A stretch of DNA of 64,000 nucleotides from Lachnospiraceae bacterium (GTDB taxonomy: Bacteria; Bacillota; Clostridia; Lachnospirales; Lachnospiraceae): the NCBI GenBank assembly GCA_910575445.1, contig CAJTFW010000004.1, positions 124,001 through 188,000 on the forward strand, in the 5' to 3' direction. Both the position numbers and the translations under genes were made by a program. A model generated the notes under the pieces. That model did not search any database and was not told where the DNA came from. It was given only the letters and a program-made list of their open reading frames with translations. Positions within the stretch are counted from its first letter, which is position 1, and the number at the start of each line of letters is the position of its first letter. Positions 51,587 to 60,423 of the stretch are shown here, in pieces.

Positions 51587-52669
51587 TTACTGGAGCATCT
51601 CTTCTCTGTGGCTGACCCGGTAGATATATACCAGGACTTCAGCAACAGCGCCGTAAAACTCTGCCGGGATTTCCCGCTCCACCTCACACGAGGCATAGAG
51701 TGCCCGCGCAAGAGGTCTGTTCTCCAAGATAAATACCCCATGCTCCTCTGCCAGCTTCACAATGCGAAGCGCCTGATAGTCCTGCCCTTTGGCAAGCACC
51801 AAAGGAGCACCGTGTTTGTTGGGGTCGTACTTTAAGGCAACCGCAAAATGCGTTGGGTTACGGATAACCACATCGGCTTCTGGTACGCTCTGCATCATAC
51901 GGCTAAAAGCCATCTGACGCTGAATCTTGCGGATTCTGCCTTTAATCTCAGGATTTCCCTCTGTCATCTTATATTCATCTTTGACTTCCTGTTTGGTCAT
52001 CTTTAGATTATTCTCATAGTCCCATCTCTGATACAGAAAATCAAAAAAAGCTACAATCGCAAAAGCAATACAGACATTTTTTACCAAATCGAACGTAAGT
52101 TCTAATGTATAGACCGTAGCATTCATCGTCTGCATATCAATCATACGTGCAATAGGAAGCACGTCGGCTTTTAACAGATTGATCAAAAGCACAATCAGAA
52201 TTGATACTTTTAGCAGATTTTTTGCAAGGTCCACCAATTTTTTGATTCCAAACATCTTCTTGATGCCACTAATTGGATTGAGCTTGCTAAACTTTGGTTT
52301 TAACACCTTAAAAGACAGGTTAAAACGCGTCTGCACTCCATGAGAGACAATTCCAAGCGCCAATGCGGTAAGCAGAAGTGGCAGGGCGCATTTTAACACC
52401 GCCACCGCAGAGTAAGTAAATATCTGCGGCGAACGCTCCAGCGGATGATACTCTCCAATCGAAGAGAAGAAAAAGATAGTATAATCTCTTACCGTCTCAT
52501 AAATCATGGGAAGCATCAGTTTCACCATCCAAAAGACACCAAACAATACCACAACCGTAACGACATCACGGCTTTGAAAAACATTACCCTCTGAGCGCGC
52601 ATCCTTTCGCCTCTTACTGGTAGGTTGTTCGGTCTTCTCTTGTCCGTTTGACTCCGCCAAGCTCACCAC
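51587..52669 (-). CDS. flhB: Flagellar export switch FlhB
   Basis: 360 residues: N-terminal GQEKTEQPTSKRRKDARSEG, four membrane segments, then the autocleavage NPTH in VVIRNPTHFAVALKYDPNKH followed by GAPLVLAKG. It controls the change from hook to filament export. Start at one of two adjacent GTG codons (52669 or 52666), or a nearby TTG with better spacing from AAGGG; the latter removes only a few residues. A separate FlhB-C homologue exists at 30858-31214. Confidence 0.95.
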   Translation of the reverse strand: MVSLAESNGQEKTEQPTSKRRKDARSEGNVFQSRDVVTVVVLFGVFWMVKLMLPMIYETVRDYTIFFFSSIGEYHPLERSPQIFTYSAVAVLKCALPLLLTALALGIVSHGVQTRFNLSFKVLKPKFSKLNPISGIKKMFGIKKLVDLAKNLLKVSILIVLLINLLKADVLPIARMIDMQTMNATVYTLELTFDLVKNVCIAFAIVAFFDFLYQRWDYENNLKMTKQEVKDEYKMTEGNPEIKGRIRKIQRQMAFSRMMQSVPEADVVIRNPTHFAVALKYDPNKHGAPLVLAKGQDYQALRIVKLAEEHGVFILENRPLARALYASCEVEREIPAEFYGAVAEVLVYIYRVSHREEMLQ

Positions 52670-52689
52670 TCCCTTCTGCGGTCAAAAGT

Positions 52690-53442
52690 CTATGCCAGCA
52701 GAACCAGCGCATTTTCTATATAGTGAAACATATTGTCAATTATCGTATATAATCGATCAGCCATAGGGTTAAACAGATACAAAAGCATCATAAGCCCCAC
52801 GATAATCTTTAATTGGAAATTCACTGCGAAGACATTAATCTGCGGAATGACACGCATAAGAATTCCCACTGCCGCCTCCGTTACCAGCTCAATCGCGATA
52901 ATCGGAAACGCAAATTGCAGTCCCATTGCGATGCTGCTTCTGAAAATCTGCATCATCAACTCTGGAAGCTGCGTTCGTATCACCACTTCTCCAAAAGGCA
53001 CTACATCTGCCGAGACATAAATAAGCTCTAGAAGTCTTAAGTGCCCGTCTGTGGCCAAAAATATCATCATTAAGAACGCATAGTACAATCCTGAAGTAAT
53101 CGTCATCTGCGAATTGTACTGTGGGTCGTAGACCTGCGCCATAGAAAGTCCCATGGTCGCATCAATTACCGCTGACGCAAACCGAATCACCGCAAAGCAA
53201 AGCTCCATGGAATAACCGATAGCAAAACCTACCATCAGCTCTTTTACTAACATCAGCCCAAATTCCATCAGATTGGCTGGCTCATGTAAAAGTACCCCAT
53301 CTGTATTTAAGTACATCAGATAAGACAGTGCTAAAATCAAAGCTCCCTTTGCTGCATTGGGAAAATTCGAACGTCCCAAGACCGGATTAAAAAAGATTGC
53401 CCCGGTCATCCTCATAAATACCAGAGCAAAAAGGATAAACAT
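52690..53442 (-). CDS. fliR: Flagellar export component FliR
   Basis: 250 residues, mostly membrane segments (FILFALVFMRMTGAIFFNPV, LMLVKELMVGFAIGYSMELC, LKIIVGLMMLLYLFNPMADR). Typical FliR length and order fliQ-fliR-flhB. Part of the membrane export gate. It begins 6 nt after fliQ. Confidence 0.92.
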   Translation of the reverse strand: MFILFALVFMRMTGAIFFNPVLGRSNFPNAAKGALILALSYLMYLNTDGVLLHEPANLMEFGLMLVKELMVGFAIGYSMELCFAVIRFASAVIDATMGLSMAQVYDPQYNSQMTITSGLYYAFLMMIFLATDGHLRLLELIYVSADVVPFGEVVIRTQLPELMMQIFRSSIAMGLQFAFPIIAIELVTEAAVGILMRVIPQINVFAVNFQLKIIVGLMMLLYLFNPMADRLYTIIDNMFHYIENALVLLA

Positions 53443-53448
53443 ATCCTA

Positions 53449-53712
53449 TCAGCCCCCCGCAATCAGCGATAGCATCTGCCTGAAAAAGTCCTGAAGCATA
53501 CTTAAGATACTGCTTCCCAAAAATCCCATAACTGCCAGTATCGCCAAAAACTTTGGCACAAAGGTCAATGTCTGTTCATTAATCTGTGTTGCTGCCTGAA
53601 AGATAGAGATTACCACTCCGACTATCATACTGACCAGAAGAAAAGGCAGGGCAAGCCGAAGCGCCAACTGAAAAGTCATATACATAATATCAAGAATCTC
53701 AACGTCTGTCAT
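53449..53712 (-). CDS. fliQ: Flagellar export component FliQ
   Basis: 87 residues, two membrane helices: ALRLALPFLLVSMIVGVVIS and FVPKFLAILAVMGFLG with AATQINEQTL between them, all typical of FliQ. GGAGGGA precedes the ATG. It lies between fliP and fliR. Confidence 0.93.
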   Translation of the reverse strand: MTDVEILDIMYMTFQLALRLALPFLLVSMIVGVVISIFQAATQINEQTLTFVPKFLAILAVMGFLGSSILSMLQDFFRQMLSLIAGG

Positions 53713-53733
53713 TGGTAATTCCCTCCTCTATTC

Positions 53734-54390
53734 TTATTGGAAGCCAGAGACAATATTAGAAAACAAAAGCTCCCAACCATCGACGGTCACAAATAGCAAA
53801 AGCTTAAAAGGAAGTGATACCATCGCCGGAGGCAGCATCACCATACCCATAGACATCAGTGTTGTAGAGACGATAATATCCACCAGTAGAAATGGAAGAT
53901 AAATCAAAAATCCCGCGATAAATCCTCTCTTTAACTCGCAAGTCATAAAGGATGGCACCACCACCGTCAAAGGATAATCTCTTGGGTCCTCTTCTAACTC
54001 TGTATGGGACATGTTGATAAAATTCTGAAGGGTCTCAGGCTCTGTATTGCGCAACATAAATTCCTTAAGAGGAATCACCATTCGCTCTAGCGCCTCATCC
54101 TGCGTAATCTCCTCCCGAAGATACGGCTGATATGCAGTCTCATTAATCTCACTGATTACGGGACTCATCACATAGATTGTTAAAAATATGGCAATCCCAG
54201 TCAATACCATATTGGGCGGCGATTGCTGAACTCCCATGGCGTTTCTCGTAAAGGACAATATAATAATCGTCCGCGTAAACGAGGTCATCATCACCACGAT
54301 GGAGGGCAATAGAGCCGCCAGCGTAAGCATATAGATCACTTCCAGGGTAGGAACAGTCCCACCGTTTAACTGTGTCAAAAGGTCACTCAT
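53734..54390 (-). CDS. fliP: Flagellar export component FliP, signal-less form
   Basis: 218 residues. MLTLAALLPSIVVMMTSFTR, TIIILSFTRNAMGVQQSPPN, LTIYVMSPV, FMTCELKRGFIAGFLIYLPF and the end VTVDGWELLF are conserved. It is shorter than FliP with a cleaved signal peptide (about 255) and starts directly before the first conserved helix. GGAGAAA precedes the ATG, which overlaps fliO by 8 nt. Confidence 0.93.
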   Translation of the reverse strand: MSDLLTQLNGGTVPTLEVIYMLTLAALLPSIVVMMTSFTRTIIILSFTRNAMGVQQSPPNMVLTGIAIFLTIYVMSPVISEINETAYQPYLREEITQDEALERMVIPLKEFMLRNTEPETLQNFINMSHTELEEDPRDYPLTVVVPSFMTCELKRGFIAGFLIYLPFLLVDIIVSTTLMSMGMVMLPPAMVSLPFKLLLFVTVDGWELLFSNIVSGFQ

Positions 54391-54742
54391 CTTTTTCTCC
54401 GTCTTTCTTTGGCTGACGTGACAGATATTCTTTTAGAATTGTCTGAAAAGAAGATAACGGTGTATCTTCTGTTGTCAGCGGCATGTCCGCCTCGAACTCA
54501 CCTTCCACCTCGGTCAACAGCGAGATGCCTGCCTGGCTTGCACCCACCAGATAGGTATGTTCTCCTACCTTTAGAAGCAGAATCATCCGATCCTGCCCCA
54601 CCTGGATATGCTCTAATACCTTCATATTCCTGGTGCCCGAGGTCTTCATCCCTTGTTTTGCCAGTAAGCGGCTGCACCAGTATGCAAGCAATAGCACAGC
54701 CACAACGGTAAGTATCGTACTGAATAAAGACAAACCTCCCAT
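54383..54742 (-). CDS. fliO: FliO-like flagellar biosynthesis protein
   Basis: About 119 residues from ATG 54742, which lies right after the fliY stop and gives a membrane segment at residues 6-24 (STILTVVAVLLLAYW). The cytoplasmic part has VLEHIQVGQDRMILLLKVGE and TYLVGASQAGISLLTEV, the FliO/FliZ pattern. The longer frame to 54799 overlaps fliY and is not favoured. FliO stabilises FliP. Confidence 0.85.
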   Translation of the reverse strand: MGGLSLFSTILTVVAVLLLAYWCSRLLAKQGMKTSGTRNMKVLEHIQVGQDRMILLLKVGEHTYLVGASQAGISLLTEVEGEFEADMPLTTEDTPLSSFQTILKEYLSRQPKKDGEKDE

Positions 54743-54743
54743 G

Positions 54744-56216
54744 TTATAAGCTCTCTGGATTGATCTCTTTGGTGACAATCTCCGTGATACGGATACCAAA
54801 GTTATCCTCTACCACGACAATATCGCCTCTTGCAATACATTTTCCATTAACAAACAGGTCTACTTGTTCTCCAGCCATCTTATCTAGGACAACCAAAGTA
54901 CCCTGTGTAAATTCCAGAATATCCCGCACAAGCCTCTTGGTCCGACCAATCTCTACAGAGACCTCCATCGGTACCTTCATCAGCATCTCCTGGTTCGCCT
55001 TATCTTCAAATCCATCTCCCGCCTCGTCGCGAATCTGCTCAGAAGACAGCGGCTTGATAATGGAATTGCTGCCAGAGGGCTCCGAAGAGGTTGCCTTTGG
55101 CATCTTCATCATCTCCATCATCTGCATCTGTGTCTGCTGCATCTGATTCAAAAGTTGAAGCATCATTGGGTCCATACCCATCTGTGGATATGGCGGATAA
55201 TACGGCTGTTGGCCCTGCACTGGCGCAGGAGCTGGCTGTGGTGCTGGTGCTGGCTGTGGTGCCGGCTCGCTGCCGCCTCCCATAGAAGCCATCAGGGCAT
55301 CCATCTCCTCCTGTGACATACTGCCGCCTGCAGATGGTGTCGGTGCTGGCTGTGGTGCCGGTTCGCTGCCGCCTCCCATAGAAGCCATCAGGGCATCCAT
55401 CTCCTCCTGTGACATACTGCCGCCTGTAGATGGTGCCGGTGTCGGCTGCGGTGCCGGTTCGCTGCTGCCTCCCATAGAAGCCATCAGGGCATCCATCTCC
55501 TCCTGTGACATACTGCCGCCTGTAGATGGTGCTGATGCCGGTGCCTCTGTCGCTACCGGTTCTGGTTCTGGCTCTGCTGGCGCATTTGGTATCAACTGTA
55601 CGTCATCTAGCGTAGCATCATCGCCTCCTAATCCAAATGGAACTAGCAGACGTTTTGCTAATTTAGTTGACATAATATTCATAAACTCACTGTTTAGTTT
55701 CTCTTCAATTTCCAGACGAAACCGGACGACAACCATTCCTTCATCATCCGTAAAATATTTCTCTTTAAATTCTTCAGGCTCTCCTACATCAAACGATTTG
55801 GGAGTGGAAATATTTACCGTAAATCCAAGAAATTCAGATAATGCTGTAGCAGAAGCTCCCATCATCTGATTCATAATCTCACAGATTGCACTGATATGAA
55901 TCTCATCTAATCCAAATGAATCATCTGAAAGGTCTGTTCCCATCAGCGTACTGACAATCACCCGTACGTCTTCCCGGCGAAACATCATAACGTTGCGCCC
56001 GTCGAGACCTTCCACATAGGCGATTTCCACGCCAATTGCTGGCTCTAAGCGTTTGAACTCAAACTCTTCCCGCGTCTGAACCGTAACCGTAGGCGTTGTA
56101 ATATCCACTTTTGTGCCCAGCAATGTGGAAACTGCAGTTGCTGAGGCGCCGAGACTGATATTCATAATCTCGCCTATGGCATCTATTTCCATTTCATTAA
56201 AGCCGTTAGCGCCCAT
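54744..56216 (-). CDS. fliY: Switch protein FliY with a triplicated CheY-binding-like linker
   Basis: 490 residues. Residues 1-205 hold two CheC-like halves (EIDAIGEIMNISLGASATAV; ISAICEIMNQMMGASATALS), each with an E-x-x-N phosphatase helix. A Pro/Ala/Gln linker at about 210-385 contains three 32-residue repeats, each with GSMSQEEMDALMASMGG. The C-terminal FliN domain has VSVEIGRTKRLVRDILEF, QGTLVVLDKMAGEQVDLFVN and GIRITEIV. The SQEEMDALM core resembles the SQxEIDALL peptide that binds CheY-P at the N-termini of FliM and FliY. Here the normal N-terminal copy is missing and three sit in the linker. FliY is part of the C-ring and dephosphorylates CheY. Confidence 0.93.
   Translation of the reverse strand: MGANGFNEMEIDAIGEIMNISLGASATAVSTLLGTKVDITTPTVTVQTREEFEFKRLEPAIGVEIAYVEGLDGRNVMMFRREDVRVIVSTLMGTDLSDDSFGLDEIHISAICEIMNQMMGASATALSEFLGFTVNISTPKSFDVGEPEEFKEKYFTDDEGMVVVRFRLEIEEKLNSEFMNIMSTKLAKRLLVPFGLGGDDATLDDVQLIPNAPAEPEPEPVATEAPASAPSTGGSMSQEEMDALMASMGGSSEPAPQPTPAPSTGGSMSQEEMDALMASMGGGSEPAPQPAPTPSAGGSMSQEEMDALMASMGGGSEPAPQPAPAPQPAPAPVQGQQPYYPPYPQMGMDPMMLQLLNQMQQTQMQMMEMMKMPKATSSEPSGSNSIIKPLSSEQIRDEAGDGFEDKANQEMLMKVPMEVSVEIGRTKRLVRDILEFTQGTLVVLDKMAGEQVDLFVNGKCIARGDIVVVEDNFGIRITEIVTKEINPESL
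55260..55550 (-). repeat. Three 96-bp coding repeats in the fliY linker
   Basis: The string GCCTCCCATAGAAGCC recurs at 55275, 55371 and 55467, exactly 96 bp apart, with few substitutions between units. Each unit encodes 32 residues including the EEMDALM motif. Confidence 0.92.
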
Positions 56217-56242
56217 TTCTCTATATCTCCTTTTGTCCTAAT

Positions 56243-56692
56243 TTACTTTCCGATGTCCAGCGCTTTTTGCGCCATCATTTTGAGTGCGTTCAATGCTGTG
56301 ACATTCGCGTCGTAGGACCTGGTCGCTGACATAGAATCAATCGTTTCTTTTAAAAGGTCCACATTGGGCATCTCAACAAAGCCGTCTTCGTTGGCATCTG
56401 GATGTCCTGGATTGTATACCATCTTCATCTCCCGGTCGTCTTCTACGACCTCTGCAACCCGTACACCTACATTGCGGCTTGGAATTCCTTTCCCTTGTGC
56501 GGCATTTCTCATGGCTTCCTGGAAGGAGCCAGAGCCATAACTCTCAAATACAACATCTTTGCGACGATAAGCACCGCCCTCCTCCGTCCTTGTAGTATCG
56601 ATATTGGCGATATTCTCCGCTGCAATATCCATGCGAAGACGCTGTGCGCTAAGTGCAGACGCACTGATGTCAAATGAGCTTAAAAAAGCCAT
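56243..56692 (-). CDS. flgC: Flagellar rod protein FlgC
   Basis: 149 residues: FDISASALSAQRLRMDIAAE, NIANIDTTRTEEGGAYRRKD, then KMVYNPGHPDANEDGFVEMP and NVDLLKETIDSMSATRSYDA. All are FlgC signatures. FlgB and FliE, which usually flank FlgC, are not next to it. Instead it lies between cheY and fliY. AGGAGG precedes the ATG. It may be the only copy or a second one. Confidence 0.92.
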   Translation of the reverse strand: MAFLSSFDISASALSAQRLRMDIAAENIANIDTTRTEEGGAYRRKDVVFESYGSGSFQEAMRNAAQGKGIPSRNVGVRVAEVVEDDREMKMVYNPGHPDANEDGFVEMPNVDLLKETIDSMSATRSYDANVTALNALKMMAQKALDIGK

Positions 56693-56713
56693 ATTTTCTC
56701 CTCCTGCTATCTA

Positions 56714-57076
56714 CTACTGTCCCAATATCGTCTTGACGGTCTCCACGATACGCTCCTGGTTAAAAGGTTTAACAATAAAGTCTTTTGCTCCAGATTTGAT
56801 TGCATCCACAACCATACTCTCCTGGCCCATCGCAGTACACATTACAATCTTCGCGTCTGGATGGCTCTCCTTAATCTTCTTCAATGCCTGAAGACCATCC
56901 ATATTAGGCATGGTAATATCCATAATTACCATATCGGGATTCTCTTCATCATATTTTTTGACGGCCTCTGCCCCATCCTGAGCCTCTACAAAATTGTCAT
57001 ACCCACTCTTCATCAAAGTGTTCTTGACCATCATTCTCATAAATGCAGCATCATCAACCAGCATAATCTTTGCCAT
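56714..57076 (-). CDS. cheY: Chemotaxis response regulator CheY
   Basis: 120 residues, a single receiver domain: IMLVDDAAFMRMMVKNTLMK with the acidic pair, NPDMVIMDITMPNMDGLQAL with the phospho-acceptor Asp, MCTAMGQ with the Thr/Ser switch, and FIVKPFNQERI with the conserved Lys-Pro. It carries the signal from CheA to FliM/FliY at the switch. AGAGGA precedes the ATG. In Bacillus it follows fliY; here fliM-cheY-flgC-fliY is the order. Confidence 0.95.
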   Translation of the reverse strand: MAKIMLVDDAAFMRMMVKNTLMKSGYDNFVEAQDGAEAVKKYDEENPDMVIMDITMPNMDGLQALKKIKESHPDAKIVMCTAMGQESMVVDAIKSGAKDFIVKPFNQERIVETVKTILGQ

Positions 57077-57121
57077 TGTTCTTTCCTCTCACTTTCCTGA
57101 TTATTAATTTAAACATGTAAT

Positions 57122-58177
57122 TTATTCAGATGCGACTGTTTCGGGTTCTTCCTCCGCGCTCTCCTCTTCGTAGAGCCTTTGGTTAATCCGCACTGCCACA
57201 TTCTTTTTATAGATACCCATCTTACCGGTAAACCAGGGCTGACGGCCTATAAACAGCTTCACATCCTTCTCTTTTGGTTTACTCATATCAATCACATCGC
57301 CCTCTTTCAAGTGATAGATATCACTTACATCAAGAGAGATGGTTCCAAGCTGTCCAGTGATTGGAAGCACAGAATCTCGGATATTTTCCAGAATTGTATC
57401 TTTGTTATCCTCATAAGCATATCCTCTGGCGATATGTTTACGCATATCAATCACATGGAAGATATTCTCTAATAGCGTACCCGGCATACAGATTAAAATC
57501 TTCTCCATCGCAAGACCGGAGACATCCACATTGAGATGGATAATTGCCACGGTCTCATCAAGACCTACATCTTGCATCATGCTTGGATTATCTTCAATCC
57601 TTCTTGCCTTAAACTCCATACTGATATAGTTTGCAAATCCATCTTTTAAAGCCTGAATCAGATAGGAGAGAATCCGGCGGTACAAGGCAATCTCCACGTC
57701 AGAGTAACGATACCCTGCCTCGACTTTAATTACCTGGTCTCCGCCACCCAACATATGTTCAATTAAGGTGATAACCAATCCAGGTGTCACATATATCATA
57801 AGCGGAACCATAATCTTGTTATGGTCCTGGATAGATGCCTCTACCAAAGTGACCGCATCATTCTCGTTCAGAGAATTGACATACTCGTAATACCGCTTCT
57901 CCTGAACTTCCCTGACTGTGATATCGGTCATAACCCGGAACACACCATTGATTTGTGAAGTAATGATTCGCGCATAATTCTCAAATACGCTTGTCAATAT
58001 CTTCATCTTATCCTTTGTAAATTTTCTGGGGCTATAAAAATCGTATTTACTATATTTTACCGACTCACTCGCAGTCTTTTCTTTTACTTCCGCTTTTTCC
58101 GGTTCTTCCTGGCCGCCCCCCGGCTGCATAGACTTTAAAAGCGCGTCAATCTGACTTTGGGACAATACATCTGACAT
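57122..58177 (-). CDS. fliM: Flagellar switch protein FliM
   Basis: 351 residues starting MSDVLSQSQIDALLKSMQ, the CheY-P-binding peptide. FYSPRKFTKDKMKILTSVFE follows, and the FliM middle and C-terminal domains (VSDIYHLKEGDVIDMSKPK; VRIN). It is the core of the C-ring. AAAGGTGG precedes the ATG. The motB gene begins 25 nt upstream; fliL, often between them, is absent. Confidence 0.95.
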   Translation of the reverse strand: MSDVLSQSQIDALLKSMQPGGGQEEPEKAEVKEKTASESVKYSKYDFYSPRKFTKDKMKILTSVFENYARIITSQINGVFRVMTDITVREVQEKRYYEYVNSLNENDAVTLVEASIQDHNKIMVPLMIYVTPGLVITLIEHMLGGGDQVIKVEAGYRYSDVEIALYRRILSYLIQALKDGFANYISMEFKARRIEDNPSMMQDVGLDETVAIIHLNVDVSGLAMEKILICMPGTLLENIFHVIDMRKHIARGYAYEDNKDTILENIRDSVLPITGQLGTISLDVSDIYHLKEGDVIDMSKPKEKDVKLFIGRQPWFTGKMGIYKKNVAVRINQRLYEEESAEEEPETVASE

Positions 58178-58202
58178 CTAAAAAGCCACCTTTTCTCAAT
58201 AG

Positions 58203-59219
58203 TTATTCCTGAGTGATTTCCCCTTCTGGTGGAGTCACTTCCCCTTCTGGTGGAGTCACTTCCCCTTCTGGCGCAGTCACTTCCCCTTCTGGTGAAGCCA
58301 CTTCTCCTTCCGTTGCAGTCACTTCCTCTGGCGGGTTTATCTCCTCTTCTGGAAGTGCACTTGCCTCTCCTTCAGAGCCTCCGCCAACTGTCTCAAATGC
58401 CTCATCGGCATTCTCTGCTCCCGTCACCAGTACATTACCGGCATCTAAATCCTTCAAAAATTCATCATAGTAGTCATTCATGGACTTGATATCAGCTCCA
58501 CTGTCCACGATCAGAAATTCCACTCTTCGGTTCTTTGCTCTACCTTCGCTGGTCTGGTTATCTTCCACTGCACGATACTGTCCAAAGCTAAGTCCTACCA
58601 GCTTACTTGGGTCAATCACATTCTGCTGCTGAATATATGCTGCCACCTCTGCGGAACGCATTGCAGAAAGGACACGGTCAGTCCTTGGATTATTGGGCTG
58701 GTCGGCGCGTGCCTGTGCCGTATGTCCCATAATATTAATCTGAGAGATGCTCTCATCATAAGGCTCTAGGACACCACACAAAATATCCAGAATCACAATG
58801 GCCTCATCCGTCAGTTCTGAACTGTCTCCATTAAAAAATGCCTGATTTTCAAATAATAAGAAAGTATAGCCATCCTGGCGGGAGATAGAGACTCCCTCGA
58901 CGCCGCTGCTGGTCAGCGCCTCCATCAGAGCGATATAGAGTTCTTCTGGATTCTCAGGGTCTGAGATAGCCTCATCAAAATCCATATTTCCCGATACATC
59001 ATACTCTGCCTCAGAGATATCCTGGTTAATCGCAATCTGTTCAGTCTCACCGGAATTGGGGAAGATACTCTTGACAAATATCTCCCATTTTTGCTGGTCA
59101 AGGCTTGACATGGAATACAACATAACAAAAAAGCAAAGCAGTAGTGTCACCATGTCGCCATAAGTGTCCATCCAGCTTCCGCAGTCTTCACCGCCTCCGC
59201 CTTTTTTACGTCTGCTCAT
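58203..59219 (-). CDS. motB: Flagellar stator protein MotB with a C-terminal acidic repeat tail
   Basis: 338 residues. The single membrane helix has SWMDTYGDMVTLLLCFFVML, with the proton-accepting Asp. The OmpA-like peptidoglycan-binding part has INIMGHTAQARADQ, RTDRVLSAMRSAEVAAYIQQ and KNRRVEFLI. The tail after about 300 is a repeat of (P/A/S)EGEVT(P/A), seven residues per 21-bp unit, five times. It overlaps motA by one base. With MotA it forms the proton channel. Confidence 0.94.
   Translation of the reverse strand: MSRRKKGGGGEDCGSWMDTYGDMVTLLLCFFVMLYSMSSLDQQKWEIFVKSIFPNSGETEQIAINQDISEAEYDVSGNMDFDEAISDPENPEELYIALMEALTSSGVEGVSISRQDGYTFLLFENQAFFNGDSSELTDEAIVILDILCGVLEPYDESISQINIMGHTAQARADQPNNPRTDRVLSAMRSAEVAAYIQQQNVIDPSKLVGLSFGQYRAVEDNQTSEGRAKNRRVEFLIVDSGADIKSMNDYYDEFLKDLDAGNVLVTGAENADEAFETVGGGSEGEASALPEEEINPPEEVTATEGEVASPEGEVTAPEGEVTPPEGEVTPPEGEITQE
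58218..58322 (-). repeat. Five 21-bp repeats coding the MotB tail
   Basis: TTCCCCTTCTGGTGGAGTCAC and close variants recur at 58218, 58239, 58260, 58281 and 58302, in frame, encoding seven-residue EGEVTxP units. Confidence 0.9.
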
Positions 59220-60031
59220 CAGCCTTGTTCACCGCCTCCCTGGCTCTGTGCCGCCTTCAACAGAAGCTTCTTCTGCTGCGACTGCTTCATACAGGACAAC
59301 AGATGCTCTCTTAAGAACTTCGGATTCTCACCTGCCTGAATACCCATAATGCCTTCAATAACTGTCATACAGAAAAGTTCTTCTTCTGCCTGCCGTATAC
59401 GAAGCTTCTTCGCAATCGGCTGGAAGAACAAATTGGCAAATAAACTGCCGTAGAAGGTCGTAATCAATGCGACTGACATATCTTCACCGAGCGTACTCGC
59501 TCCTCCGCCGCCGTCAAGGTTCATACCCTTTAACATATTGATCAGACCAATCAGCGTACCAACCATACCAAAAGCAGGACAATAAGAGGATGCTTTCTCA
59601 TAGATGCCCGCAGCTTCATCATGTCTCGCCATCATATCATCCATCTGTTTTTCCAGCATGGAACGCACCTTGTCCGGGTCGTTAGCATCTACAATCATCA
59701 GAACACTCTGTTTTAAAAACGGGTCCTTTAACTCTTCTGCTTTTTCTTCCAGAGCCAGAAGACCATTCTGTCTTGCTAACATCGCCAAATCTACCAGTTG
59801 GTCGACCAGTTTAGGAATATCATATTTTTTCCCGCGAGTCAATACCATAAGCTGTTTTGGTATATCTTTTAAGATGCGCACTGGATAACTGGCAAGTACC
59901 GCCGCGATGGTTCCACCAAGCACGATAGCCAAACTCTGAAAATCTACAAAATTACCAAGCTTTGAGGTTCCGATACCCCATACAACCAGCCCCATGCCCA
60001 TCACGATACCGATAAGCGTTGATACATCCAT
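59219..60031 (-). CDS. motA: Flagellar stator protein MotA
   Basis: 270 residues with four membrane segments (LIGIVMGMGLVVWGIG; LAIVLGGTIAAVLASYPV) and conserved SYCPAFGMVGTLIGLINMLK and TTFYGSLFANLFFQPIAKKL. AAGGAGGAG precedes the ATG. Located directly upstream of motB with overlapping stop and start. Confidence 0.95.
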   Translation of the reverse strand: MDVSTLIGIVMGMGLVVWGIGTSKLGNFVDFQSLAIVLGGTIAAVLASYPVRILKDIPKQLMVLTRGKKYDIPKLVDQLVDLAMLARQNGLLALEEKAEELKDPFLKQSVLMIVDANDPDKVRSMLEKQMDDMMARHDEAAGIYEKASSYCPAFGMVGTLIGLINMLKGMNLDGGGGASTLGEDMSVALITTFYGSLFANLFFQPIAKKLRIRQAEEELFCMTVIEGIMGIQAGENPKFLREHLLSCMKQSQQKKLLLKAAQSQGGGEQG

Positions 60032-60073
60032 TTTTTACTCCTCCTTGCTAAATAACAGCAATTTTTTCTAAAT

Positions 60074-60268
60074 TTATTCTCCGCCCGGCACAAGGCAGCT
60101 ATGGTAGAAAGCTCTTAGCTGCTCTACTACAGATTCCGCCGTATCCTTCACCAGATAGTAGTAGCCATTCATCATCTTGATCTTCGTCTCCGGTATCGAT
60201 TCCATAGATTCAATCTGCAAAATATTCAGATACAATACCTCACCGCTTAACCGCGTTACTTTGATCAT
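60074..60268 (-). CDS. flbD: FlbD-family protein
   Basis: 64 residues from ATG 60268, with GGAGG seven bases upstream: MIKVTRLSGEVLYLNILQIE, KMMNGYYYLVKDTAESVVEQ. This equals the whole FlbD family. The frame continues to an ATG at 60424 that overlaps the flgE stop (TAATG) and would add 52 very charged residues (KKRRSADQKL, RIREPRMDRIR). No good site precedes it. The extra part may be untranslated leader; it contains a GC-rich hairpin near 60320. FlbD accompanies flgE and motA in many Clostridia; its function is unclear. Confidence 0.8.
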   Translation of the reverse strand: MIKVTRLSGEVLYLNILQIESMESIPETKIKMMNGYYYLVKDTAESVVEQLRAFYHSCLVPGGE

Positions 60269-60423
60269 CTCTCTTCCTCCGCTGTCTACTTCCTGAGTCG
60301 CTTTAACGTTCAGGTGAGAGCCGCGTTCATCGCGGCCCTCCACTCTGATTCTGTCCATACGCGGCTCGCGTATTCTATCCATTAGCTTTTGGTCGGCACT
60401 ACGCCGCTTTTTAAATAAAAACA

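Noticed and set aside
55260-55550. Regularly spaced repeats that might be taken for a CRISPR array
   Set aside because: Only three units, 96-bp period, in frame within fliY, no spacers of unique sequence and no cas genes.
58213-58470. Repetitive SPSGGVT open frame on the plus strand
   Set aside because: It is the mirror of the MotB tail repeat.
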